From an uncultured Bacilli bacterium (GTDB lineage: Bacteria > Bacillota_I > Bacilli_A > RF39 > UBA660): 14,751 nt of DNA. Positions 8,097 to 14,751 of this stretch are shown in pieces. How positions within the stretch are numbered: the first letter of the stretch is position 1; every line of letters begins with the position of its first letter. A model generated the notes under the pieces. It did not search any database, had not been told where the DNA came from, and saw only the letters and a program-made list of their open reading frames with translations. The stretch covers positions 1 through 14,751 of the forward strand of contig CANRPZ010000020.1 of NCBI GenBank assembly GCA_947632625.1. Direction: 5' to 3'. The translations under genes and the position numbers were made by a program.

Positions 8097-8429
8097 TTAT
8101 AATATGATAAATATAGCTCCAATAAATATTAGCGTAGTTCCTAATATTTTTTTACTTGTCAATTTTTCTTTTAATACTATTTTTGAAATAACCATAGTCC
8201 AGACGTATGTTAAAGATGTTAATGGTAAAACTGTGGAATAGTTTAAATATTTTAATATAACAATATTTAATATAGCAGATAATAAATATAAGAAAGCACC
8301 AATATAAAGATTTTTATTTTTCAAAAGGGAAATTATGGAATCATAATTAGATGCTTTTTTTAAAAATAATGACGCTATAGATCCAATAAAAGTCATTATA
8401 ATTAAAACGATATACATAATTTGTATCAT
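8097..8429 (-). CDS. Half-size EamA/SMR-type membrane transporter, subunit 1
   Basis: 110 residues with four membrane spans (about 3-23, 40-60, 64-85, 92-110) and the EamA/SMR ending LTSLTYVWTMVISKIVLKEKLTSKK followed by GTTLIFIGAIFIIL, here split across the third and fourth spans. Proteins of this size act as dimers. Two different ones encoded together resemble ArnE/ArnF, which flip undecaprenyl-phosphate-linked aminoarabinose. Its ATG overlaps the stop of the 8426-8764 gene by 4 bp (ATGA), implying paired translation and a heterodimer. With a GtrB-like glycosyltransferase just upstream, a role as lipid-linked sugar flippase is likelier than drug export. Last gene of the tightly packed part of the operon. 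Confidence 0.8.
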   Translation of the reverse strand: MIQIMYIVLIIMTFIGSIASLFLKKASNYDSIISLLKNKNLYIGAFLYLLSAILNIVILKYLNYSTVLPLTSLTYVWTMVISKIVLKEKLTSKKILGTTLIFIGAIFIIL

Positions 8430-8764
8430 TCGTCACCACATCCTATTAAAAATACTCCTAAAAATACAACGAGAATTCCAGTTAATTTAAAAATAGTAAA
8501 TTGTTCGTGTAGTATAGTAGATGCAAAAACAATTGTAAAAATATAATTTGCACTTAACATAGGCTGTAAGACAGATAAACTTCCAAATTTATATGCATAA
8601 AGCATAACTAAGGCCCCAAAACCATAGCTAATAAATCCGAAAAGTAAATAAATCAAGTTTCCATTAGCACTTAATTTCCACAATAATTGACCAATACATA
8701 CCATTAAAGAGGAACAAAGCATTAAGCAAATTCCTTTTTTATTTTTTTTCAATGAATTTAACAT
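8426..8764 (-). CDS. Half-size EamA/SMR-type membrane transporter, subunit 2
   Basis: 112 residues with four spans (about 10-30, 37-57, 62-84, 91-108). The pattern SVLQPMLSANYIFTIVFAS ... LHEQFT ... GILVVFLGVFLIG is the EamA half-domain signature. The start is set at ATG 8764, which has AAGGAG 5 nt upstream; an in-frame GTG at 8770 is directly adjacent to the ribosome site and unlikely. The ribosome site overlaps the stop of the upstream GT2 gene. It pairs with 8097-8429 as a probable heterodimeric flippase; sequence divergence between the two suggests fixed opposite topologies (inference). Confidence 0.8.
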   Translation of the reverse strand: MLNSLKKNKKGICLMLCSSLMVCIGQLLWKLSANGNLIYLLFGFISYGFGALVMLYAYKFGSLSVLQPMLSANYIFTIVFASTILHEQFTIFKLTGILVVFLGVFLIGCGDE

Positions 8765-8773
8765 ATACACTCC

Positions 8774-9700
8774 TTAATTTATTTTATCAATTGATTCAAT
8801 TAAATATTTTTTATTTTTAAATATTATATTTATAATTAAAGATAAGTATTTTAAAATAATAGCAAATAATCCAAATATTCCAAAAAAGCCAAAGGATAAA
8901 AATAACATTGTTGTTGTCCAACCAGCAATTGGATTGCTACCAATAAATACGATTATAGTATAAATACTAACAATTAACGTAATTGCCATCATTAAAAAAG
9001 ACAAAAAAATTGAAATTCTAAAACCAATATCTGTAAATAAAAGTAGAGCATCCGTTGCAGTTTTTTCTCTATCTTTTCTTTGATTTTTATTCATTAATTC
9101 TTTATTAGTAATATTTGCTTTATAGGTAATTGTTTTAACTTTTAATCCACAATTAGCGTATATAGCTTTTCGGTAAGGGATACTTTTGTTAATAGAATTG
9201 ATGCGATTAATTGCTCTTCTAGATAAAATTCTAAAAGTTTCAGTATTAATATTGTATTGAGTGTTTGCAAATTTATTAAAAATGAAATAAAACAATTTTG
9301 AAGATAAATATTTTGATTTTTTTGGAGCTGCGTTTACTATGTCATAACCTTCTAATGAATCCTCATAAATTTTAAAGATTGCTTTTAAATCGTAATCAAT
9401 CATAGTGGAGTCAAATTCATAGACAAAATCGCCGATAGATAGATCAACTCCGGCATTCATAGAAAGTTCTCTACCTTGATAATAACTCATGTTAATAATG
9501 GTTATATTTCCATGTGTTTTATTTGCCATTTTTTTAATGATAGCTACTGAATTATCAGTAGAAGCGTCATTTACACAAATAATTTCAAATTTTAAAAATT
9601 TTTGTTCTAATATTTTTATTATTTGATTTAAAAAATTTTCAATATTTTTTTCACAATTATTAACGTAAACAACTGCAGAAATAAAGTTTTTTTCTTTCAT
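8774..9700 (-). CDS. Membrane-anchored GT2 glycosyltransferase (GtrB/CsbB/DPM-like)
   Basis: 308 residues. The N-terminal GT-A domain has VNDASTDN (43-50), YYQGRELSMNAGV (73-85) and EFDST (95-99) where DXD is expected. TETFRILSRRAINRI (153-167) and a PYRKAIYANCGL segment (175-186) are also seen in polyprenyl-phosphate glycosyltransferases. Two C-terminal spans (about 227-253, 267-295) flank NPIAGWTT (256-263), the hallmark loop of GtrB/CsbB enzymes. The expected reaction is transfer of a sugar from a nucleotide donor to undecaprenyl phosphate on the inner membrane face. The second Asp of DXD is missing (DST), as in some divergent members. The start is ATG 9700, with GAGGTG 7 nt upstream and 1 bp after the upstream stop; ATG 9715 overlaps the upstream gene and precedes that site. 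The adjacent EamA/SMR pair fits a flippase for its product. Confidence 0.85.
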   Translation of the reverse strand: MKEKNFISAVVYVNNCEKNIENFLNQIIKILEQKFLKFEIICVNDASTDNSVAIIKKMANKTHGNITIINMSYYQGRELSMNAGVDLSIGDFVYEFDSTMIDYDLKAIFKIYEDSLEGYDIVNAAPKKSKYLSSKLFYFIFNKFANTQYNINTETFRILSRRAINRINSINKSIPYRKAIYANCGLKVKTITYKANITNKELMNKNQRKDREKTATDALLLFTDIGFRISIFLSFLMMAITLIVSIYTIIVFIGSNPIAGWTTTMLFLSFGFFGIFGLFAIILKYLSLIINIIFKNKKYLIESIDKIN

Positions 9701-9701
9701 A

Positions 9702-10817
9702 TTACAACACCTCATCTAAATCATATACCGTATTTATTTTACCAGATAAAACACTAATAAACGTTGGATTTTTAGTAAAAGTTTTAATAACGGTTGGACG
9801 CGAATCATCAATTTCGGATGCCATTAAAATAGGCTTAATTGAGAAAAGTGATTTTTCATATTTGATTTTGAAATCATCCTTTAAATATTTTTTAGCTAAA
9901 TTATACATGTAAGGCCAAGCACTTTCTGGTTTTGCAATGCATTTATTACAATTTCCTAAATTTTTAGAATTACAATAGCCATTGCTTTTGTTTTGACAAG
10001 CAAAACTTGGTAATTCATCATAACAAGTTTTATGTGGTGTAAAAGTTACAGATGTTAAACTATGATAACCAGTTTTCCCAAAAGGCATAATAGAGAAGAA
10101 GGGACCATCCATTACCGTAATACCAACATTTTTTAATTCTTCTGAAACACTACATAAGATAATTTCACATAATTCGTATTTAATTTTAAATTTTTCTAAT
10201 CCAAGTTTATCTAAAATTTGATTAACACTCGCATAAGTGGTATTTAGTAAAAATCCAGTTTGATATTTCTTTTTATCTTCCGTAGTAATTTCATATAATT
10301 TATCTATTTGTTCGATAGTATCAATTGTTACATTATACAAAATTTGAACATTTTTAAAATTACTAATTTCTTTTAAAAAATAATCTCTTAATATCATAGC
10401 ATCATATGTATATTCTTTTGTTAAAAATGCACCATCACACATGCCTTCTTTAAAATATTTGGTTGTTGCAATTTCATCGCATTGAATATTTGCATCCTTA
10501 CAAAACTTTTTAAATTGTTTAGCATCTGTCCAAGAAAAATCCGTTGATGTAGCATAAACTTGATCAAAATCTTTTAATACAGAAAAATCATAGTCCTTAT
10601 TAAATCTTTCAAAATAGCCAGCCGATTTTATAGCAGTAGAGTAGGAACGGGGGTAATGATAGCCCATATGAACTCTTGCTTGATTAACATAAGTGGCTCT
10701 AGAAAAGGCTTCAGTATCTTTTTCTAAGACAAGTACATTTTCACCTTTTTTTCCACAATATAGGGCAGAGTATAAACCATATATTCCTGCTCCAATAATA
10801 ATTTTATCGTATTTCAT
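9702..10817 (-). CDS. FAD-dependent oxidoreductase (DAO family) with a four-Cys cluster
   Basis: 371 residues. An N-terminal FAD-binding Rossmann motif IIIGAGIYG (6-14) with LVLEKD (29-34) and ARVHMGYHYPRS (47-58) places it in the D-amino-acid-oxidase-like flavoprotein family (FAD-dependent oxidation of amines or hydroxy acids). Unusual is an insertion holding Cys274, Cys282, Cys290 and Cys293 (CX7CX7CX2C), suitable for Zn or an Fe-S cluster. No signal peptide, so cytoplasmic. Its position between two GT2 genes and behind a sugar epimerase/isomerase suggests that it oxidises a sugar or sugar-nucleotide intermediate (inference; the substrate is not readable). The ATG has AAGGA 9 nt upstream, inside the end of the previous gene, with a 2-bp gap. 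Confidence 0.8.
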   Translation of the reverse strand: MKYDKIIIGAGIYGLYSALYCGKKGENVLVLEKDTEAFSRATYVNQARVHMGYHYPRSYSTAIKSAGYFERFNKDYDFSVLKDFDQVYATSTDFSWTDAKQFKKFCKDANIQCDEIATTKYFKEGMCDGAFLTKEYTYDAMILRDYFLKEISNFKNVQILYNVTIDTIEQIDKLYEITTEDKKKYQTGFLLNTTYASVNQILDKLGLEKFKIKYELCEIILCSVSEELKNVGITVMDGPFFSIMPFGKTGYHSLTSVTFTPHKTCYDELPSFACQNKSNGYCNSKNLGNCNKCIAKPESAWPYMYNLAKKYLKDDFKIKYEKSLFSIKPILMASEIDDSRPTVIKTFTKNPTFISVLSGKINTVYDLDEVL

Positions 10818-10819
10818 AT

Positions 10820-11629
10820 TTATTCATCCTTTACATCATATTTTCCAAACATATTTCGAAATAAGATTTTAATAAGTTCAAAGTTTCCTTTAAAAAAACT
10901 AATTTTTGTGGGAGTTTTTCCATTTTTAGGATATTCTCTTGTTACAGGTATTTCACAAACTTTCATTCCGAGTTGTGATGCTTTTACGGATAAAAAAGCA
11001 AGAAGTTCATAACTTACAAATATTTCTCGAAAAGGATTTACTTTTGGATGTTCTAAATATTTTTTAGAATAGGCTCTATAAGCATTAGTAGTATCCGTAA
11101 ATCTTTTTTTGGCAGTTAAGGAAATAATGGGGGCATGAATTAGTTTAACAGATATTAATCGAATAAAAGGGGTATTAATGGCTTTTCCTCCTTTAATAAA
11201 TCTAGAACCCTGTACAAAATCGTAGCCTTCTTCTAGTTTTTTAATAAATCTTGGAATATCTTCTATACTGTCTTTATTATTTCCATCTATAGTTATTATA
11301 CCTTTGTAACCTCTTTTTAAACACCACCAAAATCCCATGCGTAGTTGTGTTCCTTGTTTTCCTGAACTTAATTTTGTTAAAACGGTATTTACCTGTAGTT
11401 CTTCCATTAATTTATCATTTAAACTATTATCAGTAGAGCCACCATCACAAATAATAATATCTACATATTCGTTTATTTTAGCTTTAAGTGCTCTTGTAAG
11501 TTCTTTTTTTATTCTATTTCCTTCATTAATAACTGGAATACATACGCAATATTCTTTAGTCTTTTTTTGATATTCTTTACAATTAAATTCGGGAACTCCT
11601 TCTTGTTTTTTAAAATTTTTTGTTTTCAT
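10820..11629 (-). CDS. Soluble GT2 family glycosyltransferase (DPM1-like)
   Basis: 269 residues with a GT-A fold: VCIPVINEGNRI (29-40), IIICDGGSTDNS (58-69), SSGKQGTQLRMGF (88-100), ITIDGNNKDS (112-121) in the DXD position, and GSRFIKGGKAINTP (141-154). Resembles dolichyl/polyprenyl-phosphate sugar transferases but has no C-terminal membrane spans. The metal motif is DGN rather than DAD, a pattern I associate with a distinct GT2 subgroup. Probably transfers a sugar within the same pathway, either to the lipid carrier or as a nucleotide-sugar-using partner of the membrane GT2. Start ATG 11629 with AAAGG 8 nt upstream and a 1-bp gap to the preceding gene. Second gene of the operon. Confidence 0.82.
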   Translation of the reverse strand: MKTKNFKKQEGVPEFNCKEYQKKTKEYCVCIPVINEGNRIKKELTRALKAKINEYVDIIICDGGSTDNSLNDKLMEELQVNTVLTKLSSGKQGTQLRMGFWWCLKRGYKGIITIDGNNKDSIEDIPRFIKKLEEGYDFVQGSRFIKGGKAINTPFIRLISVKLIHAPIISLTAKKRFTDTTNAYRAYSKKYLEHPKVNPFREIFVSYELLAFLSVKASQLGMKVCEIPVTREYPKNGKTPTKISFFKGNFELIKILFRNMFGKYDVKDE

Positions 11630-11630
11630 G

Positions 11631-13343
11631 CTACAAACCTTTTACGTATTTTATTACTCTTTCTATATCCTCTTTTTTTTCTTGCGTTTTCATTTCAATG
11701 GAAACGTATCTATCATATTCTTTCTCTCTTAAAATAGCAAAAAGCTCTTCATGTAAATGTTTTGGATCAATAATCATTAAATTTGGCTCACTAATGTGAA
11801 TGTGATGCACATATTCTAAATTTTCTTTTAAAAGATCTAGATCTTCTTGATTACTTATAACTGTTCCTAAATCATAATTAATTTTAATACTATTTAAATT
11901 GATTTGTTTAACAAAATCTAAAGCTTCTTTAGTTGTATTTAAAAAGTTTGTATTGTAAATCGTTGGGTTTGGTTCAACTGCAACTACAACATTCTTTTCT
12001 TGAGCATATTTACCAATTTTAGTAAAAAATTCTATAGCTTTTGGATAATCCTCTTCATAGTTAGCCATATTTCTATTTTTAGGAGAGCCGAAAACTAAAT
12101 TTGGACATTGAATTGCCTCGGCAAAATCAATTGCTTTGTAGGTATAGTTTAATAGAGTATTAAAATTTTCTTCACTTTCAAATATTTTTTCTGTTTTTCC
12201 AAACCATATTGATTGCATTGAAACAATAGCAAAATGATATTCTTGTTTTAATTTTTCAATTTTTGTTTTTGCTTCTTCTAAATTATCATAAGGGTTCATT
12301 TCAATAATTCTTGTTGGTGCTATTTCTAAACCTTGGATGTTATTGTCTTTTAAAAATGTATAAATTTCATTATCCATATCTTTTGTCCAGGCAATATTAG
12401 ATATAGCTAATTTTATTGGATTTTTTTCTTTTTCAACAAATTGTTTTATATCTTCTAAAATAAAATTTTTATCAAAGATATAACCATTTTTTCCACCATA
12501 TAAAGAATCATATTTTGTTTTGAAATTATAATATGGAATATTACTACTTATTTCATTTATAAAATCTTTTTGTAAAATATAATGATAAACCTCATGAACT
12601 GAAACTGGTTCAGTGGCTAAATTTAGAACCTTGATATTGTTTTCTAATGCTATCGTAATATGCTTCCATAGATAAGATAAATTATAGAATTGGAAAATGC
12701 CTCTGCTATCTGTAAAATTTAAGGCACTAAATCCTATAGCATTAAAGTATTCTTTTAATTTTTTATTTTCATCAGGTGTTAATACCTTACACTTATAAAA
12801 ACCATTATCGCCTTTTTCATAATAATTTGCTATAAAATCATTTTTATTTTTTAATTCGTTGAATTTTTCTTCTTTTAACATACTTGGAATGATTTTAATT
12901 AAATCATAAATAAAGTTCTTTTTTATATTCTTACCATATAATCCTGGTAGGTGAACTATTAAATAATCTTGATAATTCTTTTTTACCCATTCTTCTAGAT
13001 AATAGCGATTTTTTCCATAAGCTTCTAAATCTTCAGAGATAATTTCAGTATCTTCATCAACAAGATCTGGATTTTTGTAAATATCAATGGTTGAAATAAG
13101 TACAATCTTTTTTGGATTAATTTTTTTTATATTTTCTATTGCATTTTCGATTGTTTTAAAATCCTCCTCTGGGTTTTTATTTGCAATAAATTTTTGAGCA
13201 GGGACACCACTATAAACTAGTAAATCTGGATTTTTTCCATAAGCCTCCGCAACATTTTTTGAATTAAACAAGCCATCAAAAGCATATTGACTTGCTAAAT
13301 TGGATCCCACAAAACCTGTGTGACCAACTAAAAAAGTAGTCAT
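11631..13343 (-). CDS. Fusion of SDR-type NAD-dependent epimerase and TIM-barrel sugar isomerase/epimerase
   Basis: 570 residues carrying two enzymes. The N-terminal half (1-300) is an extended SDR: GHTGFVGS (7-14) binds NAD(P), LIST (82-85) carries the catalytic Ser/Thr, and YGKNR (109-113) sits where YXXXK is expected, with Arg in place of Lys. The C-terminal half (about 310-570) is a xylose-isomerase-like TIM barrel: GLEIAPTR (338-345), AVEPNP (455-460), NYDLGT (489-494), HIHISEP (514-520) and SIEMK (548-552). Glu457, Asp491, His516 and Glu550 match in order and spacing the metal ligands of ketose 3-epimerases, so this site looks intact. It probably makes an unusual sugar for the glycan. 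First gene of the six-gene operon, with AGGAGG 6 nt before ATG 13343 and a strong promoter. Confidence 0.85.
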   Translation of the reverse strand: MTTFLVGHTGFVGSNLASQYAFDGLFNSKNVAEAYGKNPDLLVYSGVPAQKFIANKNPEEDFKTIENAIENIKKINPKKIVLISTIDIYKNPDLVDEDTEIISEDLEAYGKNRYYLEEWVKKNYQDYLIVHLPGLYGKNIKKNFIYDLIKIIPSMLKEEKFNELKNKNDFIANYYEKGDNGFYKCKVLTPDENKKLKEYFNAIGFSALNFTDSRGIFQFYNLSYLWKHITIALENNIKVLNLATEPVSVHEVYHYILQKDFINEISSNIPYYNFKTKYDSLYGGKNGYIFDKNFILEDIKQFVEKEKNPIKLAISNIAWTKDMDNEIYTFLKDNNIQGLEIAPTRIIEMNPYDNLEEAKTKIEKLKQEYHFAIVSMQSIWFGKTEKIFESEENFNTLLNYTYKAIDFAEAIQCPNLVFGSPKNRNMANYEEDYPKAIEFFTKIGKYAQEKNVVVAVEPNPTIYNTNFLNTTKEALDFVKQINLNSIKINYDLGTVISNQEDLDLLKENLEYVHHIHISEPNLMIIDPKHLHEELFAILREKEYDRYVSIEMKTQEKKEDIERVIKYVKGL

Positions 13344-13378
13344 AAAATACCTCCTAATTAAACAATTTTGTTTAGAAT

Positions 13379-13407
13379 ATTATAGCATGACATTAAGATG
13401 GTTGCAA
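13379..13407 (-). promoter_or_regulatory. Strong promoter for the six-gene glycan operon
   Basis: Minus strand: -35 TTGCAA (13402-13407), 17-bp spacer, extended -10 TGC + TATAAT (13379-13384). It reads into the AGGAGG site and ATG at 13343. Confidence 0.8.
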
Positions 13408-13430
13408 ATAATTCAGATTTTTGCTAAACT
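13402..13430 (+). promoter_or_regulatory. Divergent promoter for the acyltransferase, sharing the -35
   Basis: Plus strand: -35 TTGCAA (13402-13407, its own reverse complement), 17-bp spacer, extended -10 TGC + TAAACT (13425-13430). It gives a short leader of about 18 nt to ATG 13455, with GAGG at 13441-13444. The -10 is weaker than that of the minus-strand promoter. Confidence 0.6.
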
Positions 13431-13454
13431 TTAAAAAAGTGAGGAAATATAAAA

Positions 13455-14561
13455 ATGAAAGATGATGAAATTTTAGTTAAAGAGAGTCAGGGGGGGGGTT
13501 CTAGAGTTTTAATATATGATTGGGTGAGATTGTTGGCTACATTCTATGTTGTTGTGGGGCATAGTATATATTTAAATATTCAAACATTATATGGTGGAGT
13601 AGCTTACACTCTCTCTTCTAATATTAATCAAGCATTTTTTTCAGGGTTTGTAAATTTTTTTACTATTTTTGCTAGTTGGATTTATGGTTTTCATATGCCT
13701 TTATTTTTTGCATTATCAGGTGCAGTTTTAGCATTAAAATCAATACCAGATTTAGATGTATTTGTTAAGTCAAAAATAAAGCGATTAATTATTCCATATT
13801 TTTTATGTGCATGGTTATTTATGCTTCCTGTAAAATATTTAGGGAATTTTTATAATAAACAAGGATTATTATTAGCAATGCAAGGGGTTTTATCAGGAAT
13901 AGATAGTGGTCATTTATGGTTTTTACCTGCTTTATTTTGGTGCATGGTAATATTTGTGCTTATTCGAAAAATTTTATCTAAAAAAACAAATAGTATATAT
14001 TTATCGCTATTAATATCAGGTATTATACAAATTTTTTCTATAAAATTGCCTTTTAATATTTTTCTACTAAAAGAAGGATTAAATTATATATTTTGGTTTA
14101 CTTTAGGATATGTTTTTGAAATAGAACGAAGACAGCATGAATCTTGGAATTTGCGTACAACTATATTTGCCTTTGTTGTTCTTACTGTTATTGAAATTTT
14201 AAATGCACATTATTTTATTTTAAACTCATTTTTTGTTATAATATGTGGATTATTTTTAACATATTTATTTTCAGATTTATGCACTAGACTATTTAAAAGA
14301 ATCTCTAAAAATAAATGTTGGAAATTAATAATTCGAAATTTATTTTGTGTATATTTGTTTCATGATCCGTTAGAATATATTGCCTTAAGAATTTATATGC
14401 ATTTCAATTTTTTATCTAATTCTTTTGGATGTTACTCATACCCAATTGTAAGAGTATTTGTTATATTTGTTATTTGTATTATTATAGGGGAATGTCTTCA
14501 TTTATTTATAAGAATATTCTCTAAACTTTTAAATTATAAAAAAGCTTCACTACTAAGCTAA
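13455..14561 (+). CDS. Integral-membrane acyltransferase (family 3), phase-variable by poly-G
   Basis: 368 residues with about ten hydrophobic spans. Family 3 acyltransferase motifs: YDWVRLLATFYVVVGHS (21-37) with the conserved Arg25 and His36, FHMPLFFALSGAV (79-91), KIKRLIIPYF (107-116) and SGHLWFLPAL (151-160). These enzymes move acetyl or other acyl groups onto extracytoplasmic sugars of cell-surface polysaccharides. The length is normal and all key motifs are present, so it is intact as written. Codons 12-15 lie in a nine-G run (13490-13498) ahead of all catalytic residues. One G fewer gives TAA and one G more gives TAG within a few codons, so this sequence is the ON frame. It stands alone and is divergent from the glycan operon, whose product it probably decorates (inference). 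Confidence 0.9.
   Translation: MKDDEILVKESQGGGSRVLIYDWVRLLATFYVVVGHSIYLNIQTLYGGVAYTLSSNINQAFFSGFVNFFTIFASWIYGFHMPLFFALSGAVLALKSIPDLDVFVKSKIKRLIIPYFLCAWLFMLPVKYLGNFYNKQGLLLAMQGVLSGIDSGHLWFLPALFWCMVIFVLIRKILSKKTNSIYLSLLISGIIQIFSIKLPFNIFLLKEGLNYIFWFTLGYVFEIERRQHESWNLRTTIFAFVVLTVIEILNAHYFILNSFFVIICGLFLTYLFSDLCTRLFKRISKNKCWKLIIRNLFCVYLFHDPLEYIALRIYMHFNFLSNSFGCYSYPIVRVFVIFVICIIIGECLHLFIRIFSKLLNYKKASLLS
13490..13498 (+). repeat. Poly-G tract (9 G) in the acyltransferase reading frame
   Basis: Nine consecutive G between CA and TT near the 5' end of the gene, encoding Gly-Gly-Gly. In a very A/T-rich gene, GGG glycine codons are out of character. The run is placed so that length changes switch the protein on or off. 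Confidence 0.9.
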
Positions 14562-14601
14562 ACTACGGTAAGTCAAAATTTATTCGGTTTATTTTCTAAT
14601 C

Positions 14602-14635
14602 TTAATTTTAATTTTAAAAATTTGATTAAAATTAA
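14602..14635. repeat. Perfect 11-bp inverted repeat downstream of the acyltransferase
   Basis: TTAATTTTAAT (14602-14612) and ATTAAAATTAA (14625-14635) with a 12-nt loop, 40 bp past the stop. The sequence is AT-only and followed by A rather than T on the plus strand, so it is a poor terminator as written. It may stabilise the mRNA end or be chance in AT-rich DNA. The rest of 14562-14751 shows no gene, RNA or promoter I can support. Confidence 0.35.
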
Positions 14636-14751
14636 AAAATATGTGCTAATATTTCTTATTCATAAAAAAATTTAGTTACAATTCACAGCTGAAATAAAAA
14701 GAAAGTAGAAAAAAGAAAGAAATTCTAGTTTTTTAAATGTCAAAAGAATAG

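Noticed and set aside
11337..11570. 77-residue plus-strand open frame
   Set aside because: Antisense to the well-supported GT2 gene (10820-11629), with no ribosome site or promoter.
14562..14751. Possible gene start or TTGACA promoter on the minus strand near the window end
   Set aside because: TTGACA is present, but no -10 lies at the right distance, and no open frame of useful length is seen.
1..14751. Mollicute-type genetic code suggested by the very low GC
   Set aside because: A TGA stop ends the 8426-8764 gene with an ATGA overlap, and Trp is encoded by TGG throughout, so the standard bacterial code applies.

Overview
The window comes from a very AT-rich, low-GC Gram-positive-like bacterium, most likely a gut-type Firmicute (Bacilli or Clostridia lineage). 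The basis is the low GC, A/T-rich codon use, AGGAGG-type ribosome sites and sigma-A-like promoters. UGA acts as a stop (8426-8764 gene) and UGG encodes Trp, so the code is the standard bacterial one. I cannot name a species.

Layout. (1) Bases 1-243 hold the 3' end of an Rpn/PD-(D/E)XK transposase-nuclease-like gene, closed by a hairpin terminator. (2) Bases 322-4025 form a plus-strand operon of three genes: a VTC-type polyphosphate-polymerase domain protein, a DUF4956 membrane protein and a large membrane-anchored CotH-kinase protein with a lamin-tail domain. It ends at a two-way terminator. (3) The minus strand from 13343 down to 4065 is a surface-glycan cluster. A tight six-gene operon (13343 to 8097) encodes an SDR/TIM-barrel sugar epimerase-isomerase fusion, a soluble GT2, an FAD oxidoreductase with a four-Cys cluster, a membrane-anchored GtrB/CsbB-like GT2 and two half-size EamA/SMR membrane proteins. 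A methyltransferase with a long coiled coil follows after a 123-bp gap. Beyond a terminator, two GT-B glycosyltransferases (WsaF-like and GT4-like) have their own promoter. (4) A divergent plus-strand gene at 13455-14561 encodes an integral-membrane acyltransferase (family 3). The last 190 bp hold no recognisable gene.

The most striking signal is two long poly-G runs in DNA that is otherwise extremely G-poor. An 11-G run (329-339) lies exactly in the -35/-10 spacer of the promoter for the VTC-DUF4956-CotH operon. A 9-G run (13490-13498) lies at codons 12-15 of the acyltransferase, where losing or gaining one G hits a stop codon within a few codons. This is the expected architecture for slipped-strand phase variation, one switch transcriptional and one translational, both acting on envelope genes. 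The six-gene operon and the acyltransferase also appear to be driven by back-to-back promoters sharing one palindromic -35 hexamer, TTGCAA.

Working model (inference): the fusion enzyme and the FAD oxidoreductase make or modify an unusual sugar. The GT2 enzymes load it on a polyprenyl carrier, and the EamA/SMR pair flips it across the membrane. The WsaF-like and GT4-like enzymes and the methyltransferase build and finish a glycan, and the phase-variable acyltransferase decorates it. The CotH trio would be a second, independently switched surface module. No GT-C enzyme or polymerase is present in the window to complete the pathway.
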